DNA from: Corallococcus macrosporus DSM 14697
GTDB taxonomy: Bacteria; Myxococcota; Myxococcia; Myxococcales; Myxococcaceae
DNA length: 64,000 nucleotides
Reading direction: 5' to 3'
Assembly: GCF_002305895.1 (NCBI RefSeq)
Contig: NZ_CP022203.1
Span: 5,186,501 to 5,250,500 of the forward strand
Shown piece after piece: positions 1-9,318 of the stretch; the first letter of the stretch is position 1, and each line of letters opens with the position of its first letter. The notes beneath the pieces are model-generated. The model was given only the letters and a program-made list of their open reading frames with translations, did not search any database and was not told where the DNA came from. Position numbers and translations under genes: made by a program.

Positions 1-25
1 GGGAGGGACGGAGGCGTGGGCTCGC

Positions 26-739
26 TCATGGGGCGTGGGAGGGCCGCGCCGCATGCACCGTTTCCAGCACCTGCAGCAGCGCGCCCGGGTCGAAGGGTTT
101 GGAGAAGACGCCCGTGGCTTCGCCGAGCGGCGCCGCGTCGGGATAGGCTGTGATGACGAACACGGGCAGGCGCGGGAAGCGCGCGCGCAGCCGCCGCAGG
201 GCCTCACCGTCCGGCCCCCCGGGCACACGCAGGTCCACGAGCGCCGCGAAGGGCTGCGCGCAGAGGATGCGGTCCGCGTCCAGCACCGAGGCCGCCGTCA
301 CGCAGGAGAAGCCGCGCCCGCGCAGCAGCTCGGCCAGGTTGTCGCTCAGCGCCGGGTCGTCCTCCACCAGCACCACCAGGCCATCCCGGCGGGCACCGGA
401 CAGCAGCGCCACCAGCGTGGGGATGGGCACCGGCTTGGGCAGCACCGCGAGCAGCCCTTCACGCCGGGCCGTCTCCAGGTCGTCCTGGCGCGGATAGGCG
501 GTGATGACCACGGCGGCCAGGCCCGGGTCCACGCGGCGGAGGTGGCGCACCGCGTCCGCGCCGCTCATGCCGGGCATGCGCATGTCCGTCAGCAGCGCGT
601 CGAAGCGCGTGGTGCTCGCCAGGCGCACGGCCTCGTCCCCGCTGGTGACGACGGTGGCCTCATCCCCGGCGTCGCGAAGAATCTCCGCGAGGTTCTCCGC
701 GAAGGCCCGGTTGTCATCCAGCAGGAGGTACTGGCGCAT
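26..739 (-). CDS. Response regulator with two receiver domains
   Basis: This 237-residue protein consists of two CheY-like receiver domains in tandem and no output domain. The first spans about residues 3-115, with acidic pocket DD8-9, phospho-acceptor Asp52 in TDMRMPG and Lys in VLPKP. The second spans about 120-230, with EDD at 126-128, Asp169 in VDLRVPG and Lys in FSKPF. Both look able to accept phosphate. The start overlaps the end of the upstream histidine kinase gene by 26 bases, so the two are translationally coupled and the kinase is its likely partner. With no DNA-binding or enzyme domain, it probably acts as a phosphorelay intermediate or through protein contacts. Confidence 0.9.
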   Translation of the reverse strand: MRQYLLLDDNRAFAENLAEILRDAGDEATVVTSGDEAVRLASTTRFDALLTDMRMPGMSGADAVRHLRRVDPGLAAVVITAYPRQDDLETARREGLLAVLPKPVPIPTLVALLSGARRDGLVVLVEDDPALSDNLAELLRGRGFSCVTAASVLDADRILCAQPFAALVDLRVPGGPDGEALRRLRARFPRLPVFVITAYPDAAPLGEATGVFSKPFDPGALLQVLETVHAARPSHAP

Positions 740-1904
740 GCGTCTCCTCCGAGGCGATGAGGGGAAGGCAAATCACGAAGCGCGCCCCCACGCCGGGACG
801 GGGGACATACGTGATGCCGCCGCCGTGCCGCTCCAGGATGCGCTTGACCAGCGGCAGCCCCAGCCCGATGCCGCGCGCCTTCGTCGTCATCAACGGCTCG
901 AAGAGGCGGCGGCGGATGACGTCGCTGACGCCCGGACCGGAGTCCTCCAGGACCAGCTCCACCATCCCCGGCTCGCGCGTGGCGGCGGACAGCGCCACCG
1001 TCCCGCCCGTCTCCTCCAGCGCCTGCACCGCGTTGTCCAGCAGGTTCACGAACACCTGCCGGAGCTGCCCCGCGTCGCCCTGCACCGCGGGCAGTGACGC
1101 CAGGCCCTCCTCGCTCACGGCCACCGAGTCCGGCCGCTGCACGGCCTTGAGCGCCTCCTGCCAGACCTCGTCCAGCCAGACCTCCTGCCGGTGCAGGGGC
1201 CGGTCCCGGATCATGTCCAGCAGGTCGGAGACGATGCGGTTGGCGATGCCCACCTGGTCGCCGATGCGGTCCAGGTGCTTGGTGGTGCGCTCGTCCACCG
1301 CGCCCGGACGTCCGCGGAGGATGTAGAGCGACGTCTCGATGACGCCCAGCGGGTTGCGCAGCTCATGGCCGATGGAGCCCACGAGCTGGCCGAAGGTGGA
1401 CAGCCGCTCGCTGCGGGCCTGCTGCGCCAGCAGGTCCTCCCGGTACGTGTGGAGCATGATGGCCAGCTCCAGGTCCAATATCTTCCCCAACGCCTTGCGC
1501 GCGTCGCGGAGCGCGTCGGGCTGCTCCAGGTAGGCGGCGTCGATGAGGCCGTTGAACTCCTGCCGTAGCACGTTCATCGCGCCGAACATGTAGTGCTGCG
1601 GCAAGGCGATTCGCACGTGCATGCGGCCAATGCGGCAGCGCAGCGCGTAGTAGGCCTCGTCCCACGGCCCCCGGAGGAGCTGGTCCATCCACCCCTGCAG
1701 GGTGCCTCGCAGGTGGCCCACCTGGCTCTCCCCGCCTTCGAGCGCCTGACGCGCCCCCTCATGCTCCAGGATGCGGTCGTAGAAGACGCGGGCGATGCGT
1801 GGGAAGTGGGGCTTCGCGGTGGCATGCAAGGCCACGAGGGCCTGCTCGTCGGCCGAGCTGAAGCCCACGTACCGCTTCAATTCCTCGAACAAGGTTTCCG
1901 CCAT
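714..1904 (-). CDS. Globin-coupled sensor histidine kinase
   Basis: This is a 396-residue cytoplasmic kinase with no membrane segment. Residues 1-155 form a globin-coupled-sensor/protoglobin domain. The string [15 protein letters not shown] fits the family's proximal-heme-ligand motif, making His96 the likely heme iron ligand. A HisKA domain follows with phospho-acceptor His180 in [11 protein letters not shown], then an HATPase domain with [16 protein letters not shown] and GIGLGLP. The predicted role is sensing O2 or another diatomic gas through heme and passing phosphate to the overlapping double-receiver protein. Heme binding is inferred from the motif alone. A non-heme globin fold is the alternative. 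Confidence 0.88.
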   Translation of the reverse strand: MAETLFEELKRYVGFSSADEQALVALHATAKPHFPRIARVFYDRILEHEGARQALEGGESQVGHLRGTLQGWMDQLLRGPWDEAYYALRCRIGRMHVRIALPQHYMFGAMNVLRQEFNGLIDAAYLEQPDALRDARKALGKILDLELAIMLHTYREDLLAQQARSERLSTFGQLVGSIGHELRNPLGVIETSLYILRGRPGAVDERTTKHLDRIGDQVGIANRIVSDLLDMIRDRPLHRQEVWLDEVWQEALKAVQRPDSVAVSEEGLASLPAVQGDAGQLRQVFVNLLDNAVQALEETGGTVALSAATREPGMVELVLEDSGPGVSDVIRRRLFEPLMTTKARGIGLGLPLVKRILERHGGGITYVPRPGVGARFVICLPLIASEETHAPVPPAG

Positions 1905-2284
1905 GTGTCCTGGGGTAAGAGCCTATCCGCGCTGAACGCCTGGGAGCAGGAACTTCCTCCCCCGCCTCGCAGGAGCACTGCACCCCGCCCAGGCGCCACC
2001 GCCCGCGAGTCACGGGACTCCGCCGGGGACACTTCAGCAAACCCCAGGCCAGCGCCCGCGCACGGGAGGCCCCGCGGAGCACCCCGCGGGAAGTGCGCGC
2101 CCCCGGCCCCCGAGCGCACGACGCGCAAGGTTTGCGCCACGCCCACAGGGCTCCCACGCGCGCGCGTTCGCGGCAAATCGCGACAACAAAGAACACTCGT
2201 CCGCGCCGCGCCGCCCTCCTCGCGAACGGCGGGCCCGCAATCCACCATCTGCATTGCAAATGAAACACGATTACAATAACCAGG
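1905..2284. other. Divergent intergenic region with no gene
   Basis: This 380-base gap lies between the divergent kinase gene (minus) and the NHL lipoprotein operon (plus). Its left part is very GC-rich and only antisense-type open frames cross it. The last 40 bases are clearly AT-richer and probably contain the promoter of the plus-strand operon. No RNA gene or clear repeat was seen. Confidence 0.6.
2249..2277 (+). promoter_or_regulatory. Possible sigma-70 type promoter of the NHL operon
   Basis: A TACAAT hexamer at 2272-2277 resembles a -10 box. Seventeen bases upstream is only a weak -35 (CTGCAT, 2249-2254). A transcript would begin near 2284, just before the ATG at 2285. That fits translation starting at the second ATG (2306). 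Confidence 0.3.
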
Positions 2285-2305
2285 ATGCCTCTCACACGAG
2301 GCACC

Positions 2306-4531
2306 ATGAATTTCAGAAGCACGAGGACGTGGTTTTTCCAGTGGGCCCTCACCTCGGCCCTTCTCCTGCTGGGCTCGGCGTGCGGTGACGCCTCCACGCC
2401 AGCGCGGCCCGATGGCGGCGTCCAGGCGGACGCGGGGACGACGCCAGACGCAGGCGCGCTGCCGGACGGCGGCGGGGTTGCGACGCGCGACACGCTGGAG
2501 CTCCTCGCGGGCAATACGGCCACGGGCTTCGTGGACGGCACGGGCACGGCGGCGCGCTTCAGCGGTCCCGCGGGCGCGGTGCTGACGCACGACGGCGCGT
2601 ACGTCTACGTGGCGGACACCTTCAACAACCTGCTTAGGCGCATCGACACCGGCACGGGCGAGGTCGTGACGCTGGCGGGCCGCGTGCAGCAGATGGGCGC
2701 GGTGGACGGCACGGCCACGGAGGCGCGCTTCAAGAGCCCCCGCGCGCTGGCCCATGCCCCTGACGGCAGCGCGCTGTACCTGGCGGATGGGCCCACCATC
2801 CGCAGGGTTTCCCTGCCGGATGCCCAGGTGACGACGCTCGCCGGGAGCCCGGACTCGCCGGGCAACGTGGACGGCGTGGGTGACGAGGCGCGGCTGGGGT
2901 CGCTCCTGCACAGCCTGGCCATCTCCGAGGACGGCGCCACGCTCTACATCGCGGACCGCACCAACCGCGTGCTCCGGACCCTGGACCTGGCCAGCCGGCA
3001 GGTCACCACCGTGGCCGGCACGCGCTACTCCGGCGCGGACCAGAGCGTGGATGGTCGCGGCGCGGCGGCGCGCTTCAGCGGCCTGGGCGGCATCGTCCGC
3101 GTCGGCACGCACCTCTATGTCGCGGACACCTTCAATCACACGGTGCGCCGGGTCGACCTGACGACGTACGACGTCACCACCCTGGCGGGCAGCGCCGGCG
3201 CCCATGGCAACCAGGATGGCGTGGGGCCCGAGGCGCGCTTCGACACGCCCCAGTCGCTGACGGGCGACGCCGCCTTCCTGTACGTCACCGGCTGGGACGG
3301 GCTGCTGAGGCGCGTGGCCGTGGCGGATGGACGCACCACCACCCTGCTGGGTGACGCGGACGACGTACGCCCGGTGGACGGCGTGGGCGCGGCGGTGCGC
3401 CTGGGCATCGCCTTCGGACCGCCGCTGCTCGACTCCGCGCGAGGCCTCCTCTACTGCAACGACCGCGACGCCAACTCGCTGCGCCGCCTGGACCTGGACA
3501 CGCTGGAGATGACGACGCTCGCGGGCGCCGCGCAGCCGTCCGGCGTCGAGGACGGGCCGGGAGCGCGAGCCCGCTTCGACAGCCCCTCCGCCATCATCGC
3601 GGGGGACGGCGCCTGGTTCGTCGCCGACATGTACAACCACACCGTGCGCGCCGTCGCGTTCGAGGCGGGCGAGACGCGCACGCTGGCGGGCCAGCCCCGG
3701 ACGGCGGGGGGTGAAGACGGCCCCGTGGAGACGGCGACCCTGGGCTACCCCGCGGGGCTCGCGTGGCACGCGACCACCCAGCACCTCTACGTCGCGGACA
3801 TGGGCGCTCACACGGTGCGCGCCATCGACCTGCGGACGCGGAACGTCCGCACGCTGGCCGGCGCCACGAGCGAAGCCGGCGCTACGGACGGCGAAGGCGC
3901 GGCGGCCCGCTTCTCCAGTCCGCAGCACCTGGCGCTGTCTCCGGATGGCCTCACGCTGTACGTCGCGGATTCGGGCAACGGCACCGTGCGCGCCATCGCC
4001 ACCGCCACGGGCGCGGTGACGACGGTGGCCGGCACCGCGGGCGAGTCAGGCACCGTTGACGGAGTGGGCGCCGCCGCGCGCTTCCGGGAGCCCTCGGGCC
4101 TCGCGCTGGACGCGGTGGCCGGGCGGCTCTACGTGTCCGACGCCTCCGCCCAGACGCTGCGGGCCATCACCCTGGCCACCGGCGAGGTGACGACCGTCGC
4201 TGGGAAGGACCGGACCACGGGCGTGGTGGACGGCACCGTCGCGGAGGCCCTCTTCAAGGGGCCCGCCGGAATCTCGCTGAACGCGGCGGGCACGCGGCTC
4301 TACGTCGCGGACAGCGGCAACCACGTCATCCGCGCAGTGGACCTGGAGGCGGGCACGGTGTCCACCTGGCTGGGCAACGCCGTGCGCAGCGGAGGCATCG
4401 GCCCCGGGCAGCGCGTCAGCTTCCGGGACGCGACGCTCTACTACCCGCAAGCGGTCGCGGTGGGCGAGCGGGACGTCGCCCTGCTCTCCGACCACGGCGT
4501 CTACCTGGCGCGGCCCGAGGTGGCGCCGTGA
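2306..4531 (+). CDS. NHL-repeat beta-propeller lipoprotein
   Basis: The N-terminus MNFRSTRTWFFQW leads into a hydrophobic stretch and a lipobox ending GSAC (Cys26), so this is an exported lipoprotein. The ATG at 2306 is preceded by GAGG and is preferred to the in-frame ATG at 2285. After an Asp/Gly/Pro linker, about ten to twelve repeats of roughly 55 residues carry LYVADxxNHTVR, TTLAG and VDGxGxxARFxxP, typical of NHL propellers. Such proteins usually bind ligands or other proteins and have no catalytic motif. The gene leads a lipoprotein operon, with its stop overlapping the GTG of the next gene. The exact function is unknown. Confidence 0.85.
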   Translation: MNFRSTRTWFFQWALTSALLLLGSACGDASTPARPDGGVQADAGTTPDAGALPDGGGVATRDTLELLAGNTATGFVDGTGTAARFSGPAGAVLTHDGAYVYVADTFNNLLRRIDTGTGEVVTLAGRVQQMGAVDGTATEARFKSPRALAHAPDGSALYLADGPTIRRVSLPDAQVTTLAGSPDSPGNVDGVGDEARLGSLLHSLAISEDGATLYIADRTNRVLRTLDLASRQVTTVAGTRYSGADQSVDGRGAAARFSGLGGIVRVGTHLYVADTFNHTVRRVDLTTYDVTTLAGSAGAHGNQDGVGPEARFDTPQSLTGDAAFLYVTGWDGLLRRVAVADGRTTTLLGDADDVRPVDGVGAAVRLGIAFGPPLLDSARGLLYCNDRDANSLRRLDLDTLEMTTLAGAAQPSGVEDGPGARARFDSPSAIIAGDGAWFVADMYNHTVRAVAFEAGETRTLAGQPRTAGGEDGPVETATLGYPAGLAWHATTQHLYVADMGAHTVRAIDLRTRNVRTLAGATSEAGATDGEGAAARFSSPQHLALSPDGLTLYVADSGNGTVRAIATATGAVTTVAGTAGESGTVDGVGAAARFREPSGLALDAVAGRLYVSDASAQTLRAITLATGEVTTVAGKDRTTGVVDGTVAEALFKGPAGISLNAAGTRLYVADSGNHVIRAVDLEAGTVSTWLGNAVRSGGIGPGQRVSFRDATLYYPQAVAVGERDVALLSDHGVYLARPEVAP

Positions 4532-5025
4532 GGACGCCGCGCCTCCTGTGCCTCGCCGCGGCGGCGGGGTTGATGGGCTGCGGTGGCGAGAGCGAGCCAC
4601 CCGAGCATCAGCCCACCCAGACGCTCCCCCGCGTGGCCGTGGGCGTGGGGCGGCCGGGGCAATACGTCCCCGTGAAGCCCGGCGACACGCTGCGGTTGCA
4701 GCGCGGCTGCCAGGGCAGCCAGCACGTCTTCGTGTCGCTCCAGGCCTGGAACCTGGACCCGCTCACCGCCACGGTGACGCTGGCGCTCACGCGCCAGTCG
4801 GACGGCCAACGGGTGTCCCTGCCCTACCAACTACGACTCCCCTTTGAGCCCGCGAACGCGCAGCGCCCCGCGATGCTCTCCGGCCTGTTGCTGGTCGTCC
4901 CGGAGCCGTCCGAGGCGCTGGGCGAGCGCGTCACCCTGGAGGCGCGCCTGGAAGACGCAGGCGGGCGGTCCTCCACCGACACCAGGGAAGGCATCATCCA
5001 GTGGGGGCCCGACGCATGTCCGTGA
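4528..5025 (+). CDS. Small putative lipoprotein
   Basis: This 165-residue protein starts at a GTG that overlaps the stop of the NHL gene (GTGA), so translation is coupled. The N-terminus has a basic start, an Ala/Leu core and a lipobox GLMGC, indicating export and lipidation. The rest contains beta-rich segments such as HVFVSLQAWNLDP and VTLEARLEDAGG that look like an immunoglobulin-like sandwich. No catalytic motif was recognised. Its place between two propeller lipoproteins suggests a structural or accessory role in the same surface complex, which is inference from position only. Confidence 0.75.
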   Translation: MRTPRLLCLAAAAGLMGCGGESEPPEHQPTQTLPRVAVGVGRPGQYVPVKPGDTLRLQRGCQGSQHVFVSLQAWNLDPLTATVTLALTRQSDGQRVSLPYQLRLPFEPANAQRPAMLSGLLLVVPEPSEALGERVTLEARLEDAGGRSSTDTREGIIQWGPDACP

Positions 5026-6039
5026 AGAGCACGTCCGGCCTCATGGGGGCCGCCTTGGGGTTGGCGCTGCTCACCGGCTGCGGGGAGTCCACGCCCTCCC
5101 CCACCCCTGCCGAGCCCGCCGCCTGGACTCCCGCTTTCGACGCGACGAACGCGGGCTGGTTGATGAACGTCTCCGCGCCGCCCGGGGGGGGCGCTGCTCG
5201 CCGTTGGGGGCCGGATGGACCAGGGCGCGCTCTACCAGCAGCAGCCCGGCGGCTGGGCCCCCGTGCCGCTCACCGAAGCCGTGCCGCTGCTCAACTGGAG
5301 CCATGGCTTCGGCCCGGAGGACGTCTGGGTCGTGGGCAATGAAGGCACGATGTTGCACGGCGACGGCGCGCGGTGGCGGCGCGTGCCGGTGCCCACGGAC
5401 CAGGACCTCTGGGGTGTCTGGGGCGCCGCGCCGGATGACGTCTGGGCAGTGGGCGGCCGGGGCCGGCAACCGGGCGATGCCACCCTGCTCCATTACGACG
5501 GCCGTGAGTGGACGGCGGTGCAGGTGCCGCCGCTCCAGCGCGACCGCGTGGACGCCTTCTACAAGGTCTGGGGCAGCGCGCACGATGACGTCTGGGCCGT
5601 GGGCCAGAAGGGCGCCGTCCTCCATTGGGACGGCGCGGCCTGGACCGAGCACTTCGTGGGCATCAGCGACGACCTCATCTCCGTGTGGGGAACCGGCCCG
5701 AGGCAGGTGGTGGTCGTGGGTGGGCGCAGCAACGGCGTGGTGGCGCGCTGGGATGGCACGGCGTGGACGTCCCGCGAGCTGGCGCCGTTGCCCGGCCTCA
5801 ACGGGGTCTGGATGCGCACCCCTGCGACAGCGCACGTGGTGGGCATCGAAGGGACGCTGGCCGTGGTGGACGTGGACTCCCTCACCGCCCAGCCGGTGCC
5901 CGCCACCACGCGGCTCACCTTCCACGGCGTGTTTGGCGACGCGTCCGGAACCCTGACCGCCGTGGGCGGCAACCTGGGCGCGCTGGCGGACGCGTATCAG
6001 GGCATCGCCTGGACCCGGCCGCTGGGCCCCAACGAGTAA
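5016..6039 (+). pseudogene. Propeller lipoprotein gene with a frameshift at a G8 tract
   Basis: Reading begins at ATG 5016, overlapping the previous stop, and gives a lipoprotein signal with lipobox LLTGC (Cys22). At a run of eight G (5184-5191) the frame breaks. With seven G it would run on through ALLAVGGRMDQGAL to the stop at 6039, giving about 340 residues. The downstream part has five or six repeats with DDVWAVG and LLHWDGxxW, as in bacterial propeller lipoproteins. The 3' frame also holds an in-frame ATG at 5215, which would yield a product without a signal. The break could be a sequencing error, a true mutation or a slippery phase-variable tract. Confidence 0.75.
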
Positions 6040-6057
6040 TCACCCGAGGCAACGACG

Positions 6058-8400
6058 ATGAAGACACTGACACGCTGGATGCGTGGGCTGGGTTGCGCCT
6101 GCGCGCTGGGGCTCGTGGGGTGCTCCCCTTCGGGCTCCGAGCCCCCCAAGGCCCCCCAGATTGCCCCCGACATCTTCGGCGACCTGGGAGACGTGGTTCC
6201 CTTCGCGACGCAGGAGCAACGGGAGAGCTTCGAACGAGGACGGCAGGTGGTGCTGCGCCGCTTCACTCCGGAGGAGGGCCTGGGCCCGGCCTTCAACGTG
6301 GCGAGCTGCGTGAACTGCCATGAGAAGCCCGTTGTCGGCGGTGGCGCGGGCCGGTACCGCAACTTCCTCCTGGTGGGCCAGACGCTGCCGGATGGCTCCT
6401 TCGTCAACACCGGCGTCAACGGGGTGCAGCCGCACTTCACGCTGGACGGCGTGCGCCGCCCCACCGACGCCGCCACCAACACCCTGGCCACCCGCAACCC
6501 CATCCCCTTCTTCGGCGTGGGCCTGCTCGCGGAAATCCCAGACGAGGTCATCCTGCGGAACGCGGACCCGGATGACGCGGACGGTGACGGCATCAGCGGC
6601 CGGCCCAACTACGACCGGGGCTTCGTCGGCCGCTTCGGCCGGAAGTCCCAGACGGTCTCCATCGAGGGATTCATCCGAGGCCCCGTCTTCAACCACATGG
6701 GCATCACCTCCAACCCCTTGTCGGAGGCGGCCAAGGCCCGGCTCCCCGTGCCGAGCGCGCTGGATGGGCTGCCGGACACCACACAGTCCGCGGACGGCCT
6801 GCGCACGGTGCGCCAGGCCCAGGCGGCGGCGCCGGATGAACCGACCGTGGATGATGACGGCGTGCCGGACCCGGAGATGAGCGAGCAGGAGCTGTTCGAC
6901 CTCGTCTCCTTCTCCATGCTCACGGCGGCGCCCCGGCCGGACGCGCCCACGCCAGCGTCGGAGGCGGGCCAGCAGCTCTTCGCCACGCTTCGCTGCGATG
7001 CCTGCCACGTCCCCGCGCTGGAGGGGCCTCGCGGGCTCATCCCGCTCTACAGCGACCTGCTCCTGCATGACATGGGGCCGGAGCTGGATGACGGCATCGT
7101 GATGAAGCTGGCGGGTGGCTCGGAGTTCCGGACGCAGCCGCTGTGGGGCATCGCCGCCGCGGGCCCCTATCTGCACGACGGCCGCGCGGACGACCTGGAC
7201 GAGGCCATCCGGCTCCACGGCGGCGAGGCGCGGCGCTCACGGGAGGCCTACGTGGCCTTGAGCCTTTCGGAGCAGGCGAAGGTCATCGCCTTCCTGGAGT
7301 CCCTGGGCGGCCGCGCGCAGCGCAGCGACGGCATGTTGCCGCCCGAAGCCCCGGTGCCTCCCACCGGCGACTGGGGTGGCCCCGCCGTGGCGCTCAACGC
7401 CCAGGACCAGGAGCGCTTCCGCCAGGGGCAGCACCTGTTCGACCGGGACTTCGGCCTCCGCGAGGGCGTAGGCCCGCACTTCAATGGCGACTCCTGCCGC
7501 GCCTGCCACTTCGACCCGGTGCCGGGCGGCGCGGGAGGCCTGGACCTGGACGTCACGCGCCAGGGCATCTTCGTGGACGGCACCTTCGTCTATCCGACGC
7601 CGGGCACCATGGCGCACCGGCATGGCCCGGTGGACGCGCGGCCGCCTCTGGACCCGCGCAGCAACTTCTTCGAGCGGCGTCAGACGCCCGCCCTCTTCGG
7701 CCTGGGCCTCATCGAACGCATCCCCGAGGCGCTCATCCTCGCCAACGAGGACCCCGGGGATGCCGACGGCGACGGGGTTCGCGGCCGGGCGCATCGCCTG
7801 GCGGACGGGCGGCTGGGCCGCTTCGGCTGGAAGGCCAACGTGCCCGACGTGCACGAGTTCGTCCGGGATGCGCTGAGCAACGAGCTGGGGCTGACGCTGG
7901 CCGACGAGCCCGCGCGAACCTTCGGCACGGCGCGGGATGACGACGACGTCGCGGACCCGGAGGTGGGGCTGCCGACCCTCGAAACCCTCACCTTCTACCT
8001 GTCCACGCTGGCGCCGCCGCCTCGCACCGGCGCCCGGCCCGACCTGGACGGCGCGGGGCTCGCGCTGTTCCATGACGTGGGCTGCGCCAAGTGCCACGTC
8101 CCCTCCTTCCCCACCCCGGACGGGCAGACGGTCCGCCTCTACAGTGACCTGCTGCTGCATGACGTGATGCGCCACGGGCGCAGGGGCGTGGAGGACGGAC
8201 CCGCCGGGATGTACGAGCTGCGCACCCCGCCGCTGTGGGGACTGGCCCATACGGCGCCCTACCTTCATGACGGCGCAGCCAGCACCGTGGCCGCCGCCAT
8301 CACCCTGCACGGCAGCGAGGCGGAGCCCTCGCGGCGCGCCTACGAGGCCCTCTCCCCGCCGGAGCGGGACGCCCTGCTCGCGTTCCTCCAGACGCTCTGA
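6058..8400 (+). CDS. Tandem di-heme c-type cytochrome lipoprotein (DHOR family)
   Basis: This is a 780-residue lipoprotein (lipobox LVGC, Cys22). It carries four CxxCH heme c sites at Cys84 (CVNCH), Cys313 (CDACH), Cys480 (CRACH) and Cys676 (CAKCH). The protein is an internal duplication. Each half starts with a region around FNxxSCxxCH, continues with EIPDEVI/RIPEALI and DADGDG, and ends with LYSDLLLHDM..., PLWGxAxxxPYLHDGRA and LHGGEA. This pattern fits the di-heme oxidoreductase/putative peroxidase family, which usually has one such unit. It probably acts in the periplasm or at the outer membrane as an electron-transfer protein or peroxidase. It is the last gene of the lipoprotein operon. 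Confidence 0.88.
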   Translation: MKTLTRWMRGLGCACALGLVGCSPSGSEPPKAPQIAPDIFGDLGDVVPFATQEQRESFERGRQVVLRRFTPEEGLGPAFNVASCVNCHEKPVVGGGAGRYRNFLLVGQTLPDGSFVNTGVNGVQPHFTLDGVRRPTDAATNTLATRNPIPFFGVGLLAEIPDEVILRNADPDDADGDGISGRPNYDRGFVGRFGRKSQTVSIEGFIRGPVFNHMGITSNPLSEAAKARLPVPSALDGLPDTTQSADGLRTVRQAQAAAPDEPTVDDDGVPDPEMSEQELFDLVSFSMLTAAPRPDAPTPASEAGQQLFATLRCDACHVPALEGPRGLIPLYSDLLLHDMGPELDDGIVMKLAGGSEFRTQPLWGIAAAGPYLHDGRADDLDEAIRLHGGEARRSREAYVALSLSEQAKVIAFLESLGGRAQRSDGMLPPEAPVPPTGDWGGPAVALNAQDQERFRQGQHLFDRDFGLREGVGPHFNGDSCRACHFDPVPGGAGGLDLDVTRQGIFVDGTFVYPTPGTMAHRHGPVDARPPLDPRSNFFERRQTPALFGLGLIERIPEALILANEDPGDADGDGVRGRAHRLADGRLGRFGWKANVPDVHEFVRDALSNELGLTLADEPARTFGTARDDDDVADPEVGLPTLETLTFYLSTLAPPPRTGARPDLDGAGLALFHDVGCAKCHVPSFPTPDGQTVRLYSDLLLHDVMRHGRRGVEDGPAGMYELRTPPLWGLAHTAPYLHDGAASTVAAAITLHGSEAEPSRRAYEALSPPERDALLAFLQTL

Positions 8401-8569
8401 TCCAAGCCCCGGCGCCTCGCCGCTCCACCCAAGCCGGGTGGGCCGGCGGGGCGCTCGGGGCCAATTTCAGCATGGGTGAAATGTTACGAATCCGCAACCA
8501 TTCCAAGATTCTGGGAAGAGCGGCGCAACTCCACGGAGGACCGTCCGAAAATGGGGGCAGGAGGTTCCA

Positions 8570-9220
8570 ATGTCCAACTACCGCATCCGACGTGGCGACA
8601 CCCTTTCCGCCCTGGCCGTCCGTTTCGGCACCACCGTCTCCAAGCTGGCCCGAGACAACAACATCAAGAACCCCGACCTCATCTACACGGGCAACACGCT
8701 GCGTATCGGCGGCTACTCCGGCCGTGACAGCTTTGACGCGGGCGGCGGGCGTCAGGGCGTCCGCGGCGGCGGCACGGGTGGGACGGGCGGAGGCAACAGC
8801 GTGGGCGGCGCGACGGGCGCGGGCCCCAGCAACGCGAGCTCCACGATGCGCCGGCTGGCCGACGCGGGCCGCGCCGCGGCGCTGAGCATGGGCGGCTACA
8901 ACAGCCAGGGCCTGTGCGCCACGGGCGTGAGCCGGGCCATCCAGAACGCCTTCGGCTTCAAGGTCTGGGGCAATGGCAACCAGATCGACAACAACCTGCC
9001 GCGCGACAAGTTCAAGCAGGTCAACATGTCGCTGGAGGAGGCGCTGAAGATTCCGGGCCTCGTCCTCACCTGGGAGAAGACGTCCTCCCGCCTGGGCAGC
9101 ATCTACGGCCACACCGCCATCACCACCGGTGACGGCCACTCCTCGGCCAGCGACTTCATCGAGCGCAACACGACCAACAACGGTCGCAGCGGCTTCAAGG
9201 TCTTCATGCCCACCTTCTAG
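8570..9220 (+). CDS. LysM protein with a CHAP/amidase-like C-terminal domain
   Basis: A strong AGGAGG lies just upstream of the ATG. Residues 3-46 are a LysM peptidoglycan-binding module (YRIRRGDTLSALAVRFGT, ending GNTLRIGG). A Gly-rich linker follows (about 50-85), then a domain of about 125 residues. This contains a single Cys in GLCATGVSRAI and a His in YGHTAITTGDG, laid out like the Cys/His pair of cysteine amidases. No signal peptide is visible, as in phage-type or holin-dependent wall enzymes. A peptidoglycan hydrolase or bacteriocin-like role is likely. Catalysis is inferred. The gene stands alone and ends at a hairpin terminator. Confidence 0.75.
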   Translation: MSNYRIRRGDTLSALAVRFGTTVSKLARDNNIKNPDLIYTGNTLRIGGYSGRDSFDAGGGRQGVRGGGTGGTGGGNSVGGATGAGPSNASSTMRRLADAGRAAALSMGGYNSQGLCATGVSRAIQNAFGFKVWGNGNQIDNNLPRDKFKQVNMSLEEALKIPGLVLTWEKTSSRLGSIYGHTAITTGDGHSSASDFIERNTTNNGRSGFKVFMPTF

Positions 9221-9252
9221 CGTTCCACCGCACAGCGGTGACGCGTCACGCA

Positions 9253-9280
9253 GCCCCTGGTCCCGACAAGGACCGGGGGC
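9253..9280 (+). terminator. Hairpin terminator after the LysM gene
   Basis: An 11-bp stem (9253-9263 with 9270-9280, one G-T pair) closes a six-base loop CGACAA. A short T-containing tract TTCGTCGTTC follows. The element sits 33 bases after the LysM stop codon and before the convergent LysR gene. Confidence 0.6.
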
Positions 9281-9318
9281 TTCGTCGTTCATGCGGCCGC
9301 ACGGCGCCAGACGCACGC

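Noticed and set aside
1877-3928. Long minus-strand open frame over the NHL gene
   Set aside because: It crosses the kinase start and runs antisense to a clear propeller gene, and no domain is recognisable.
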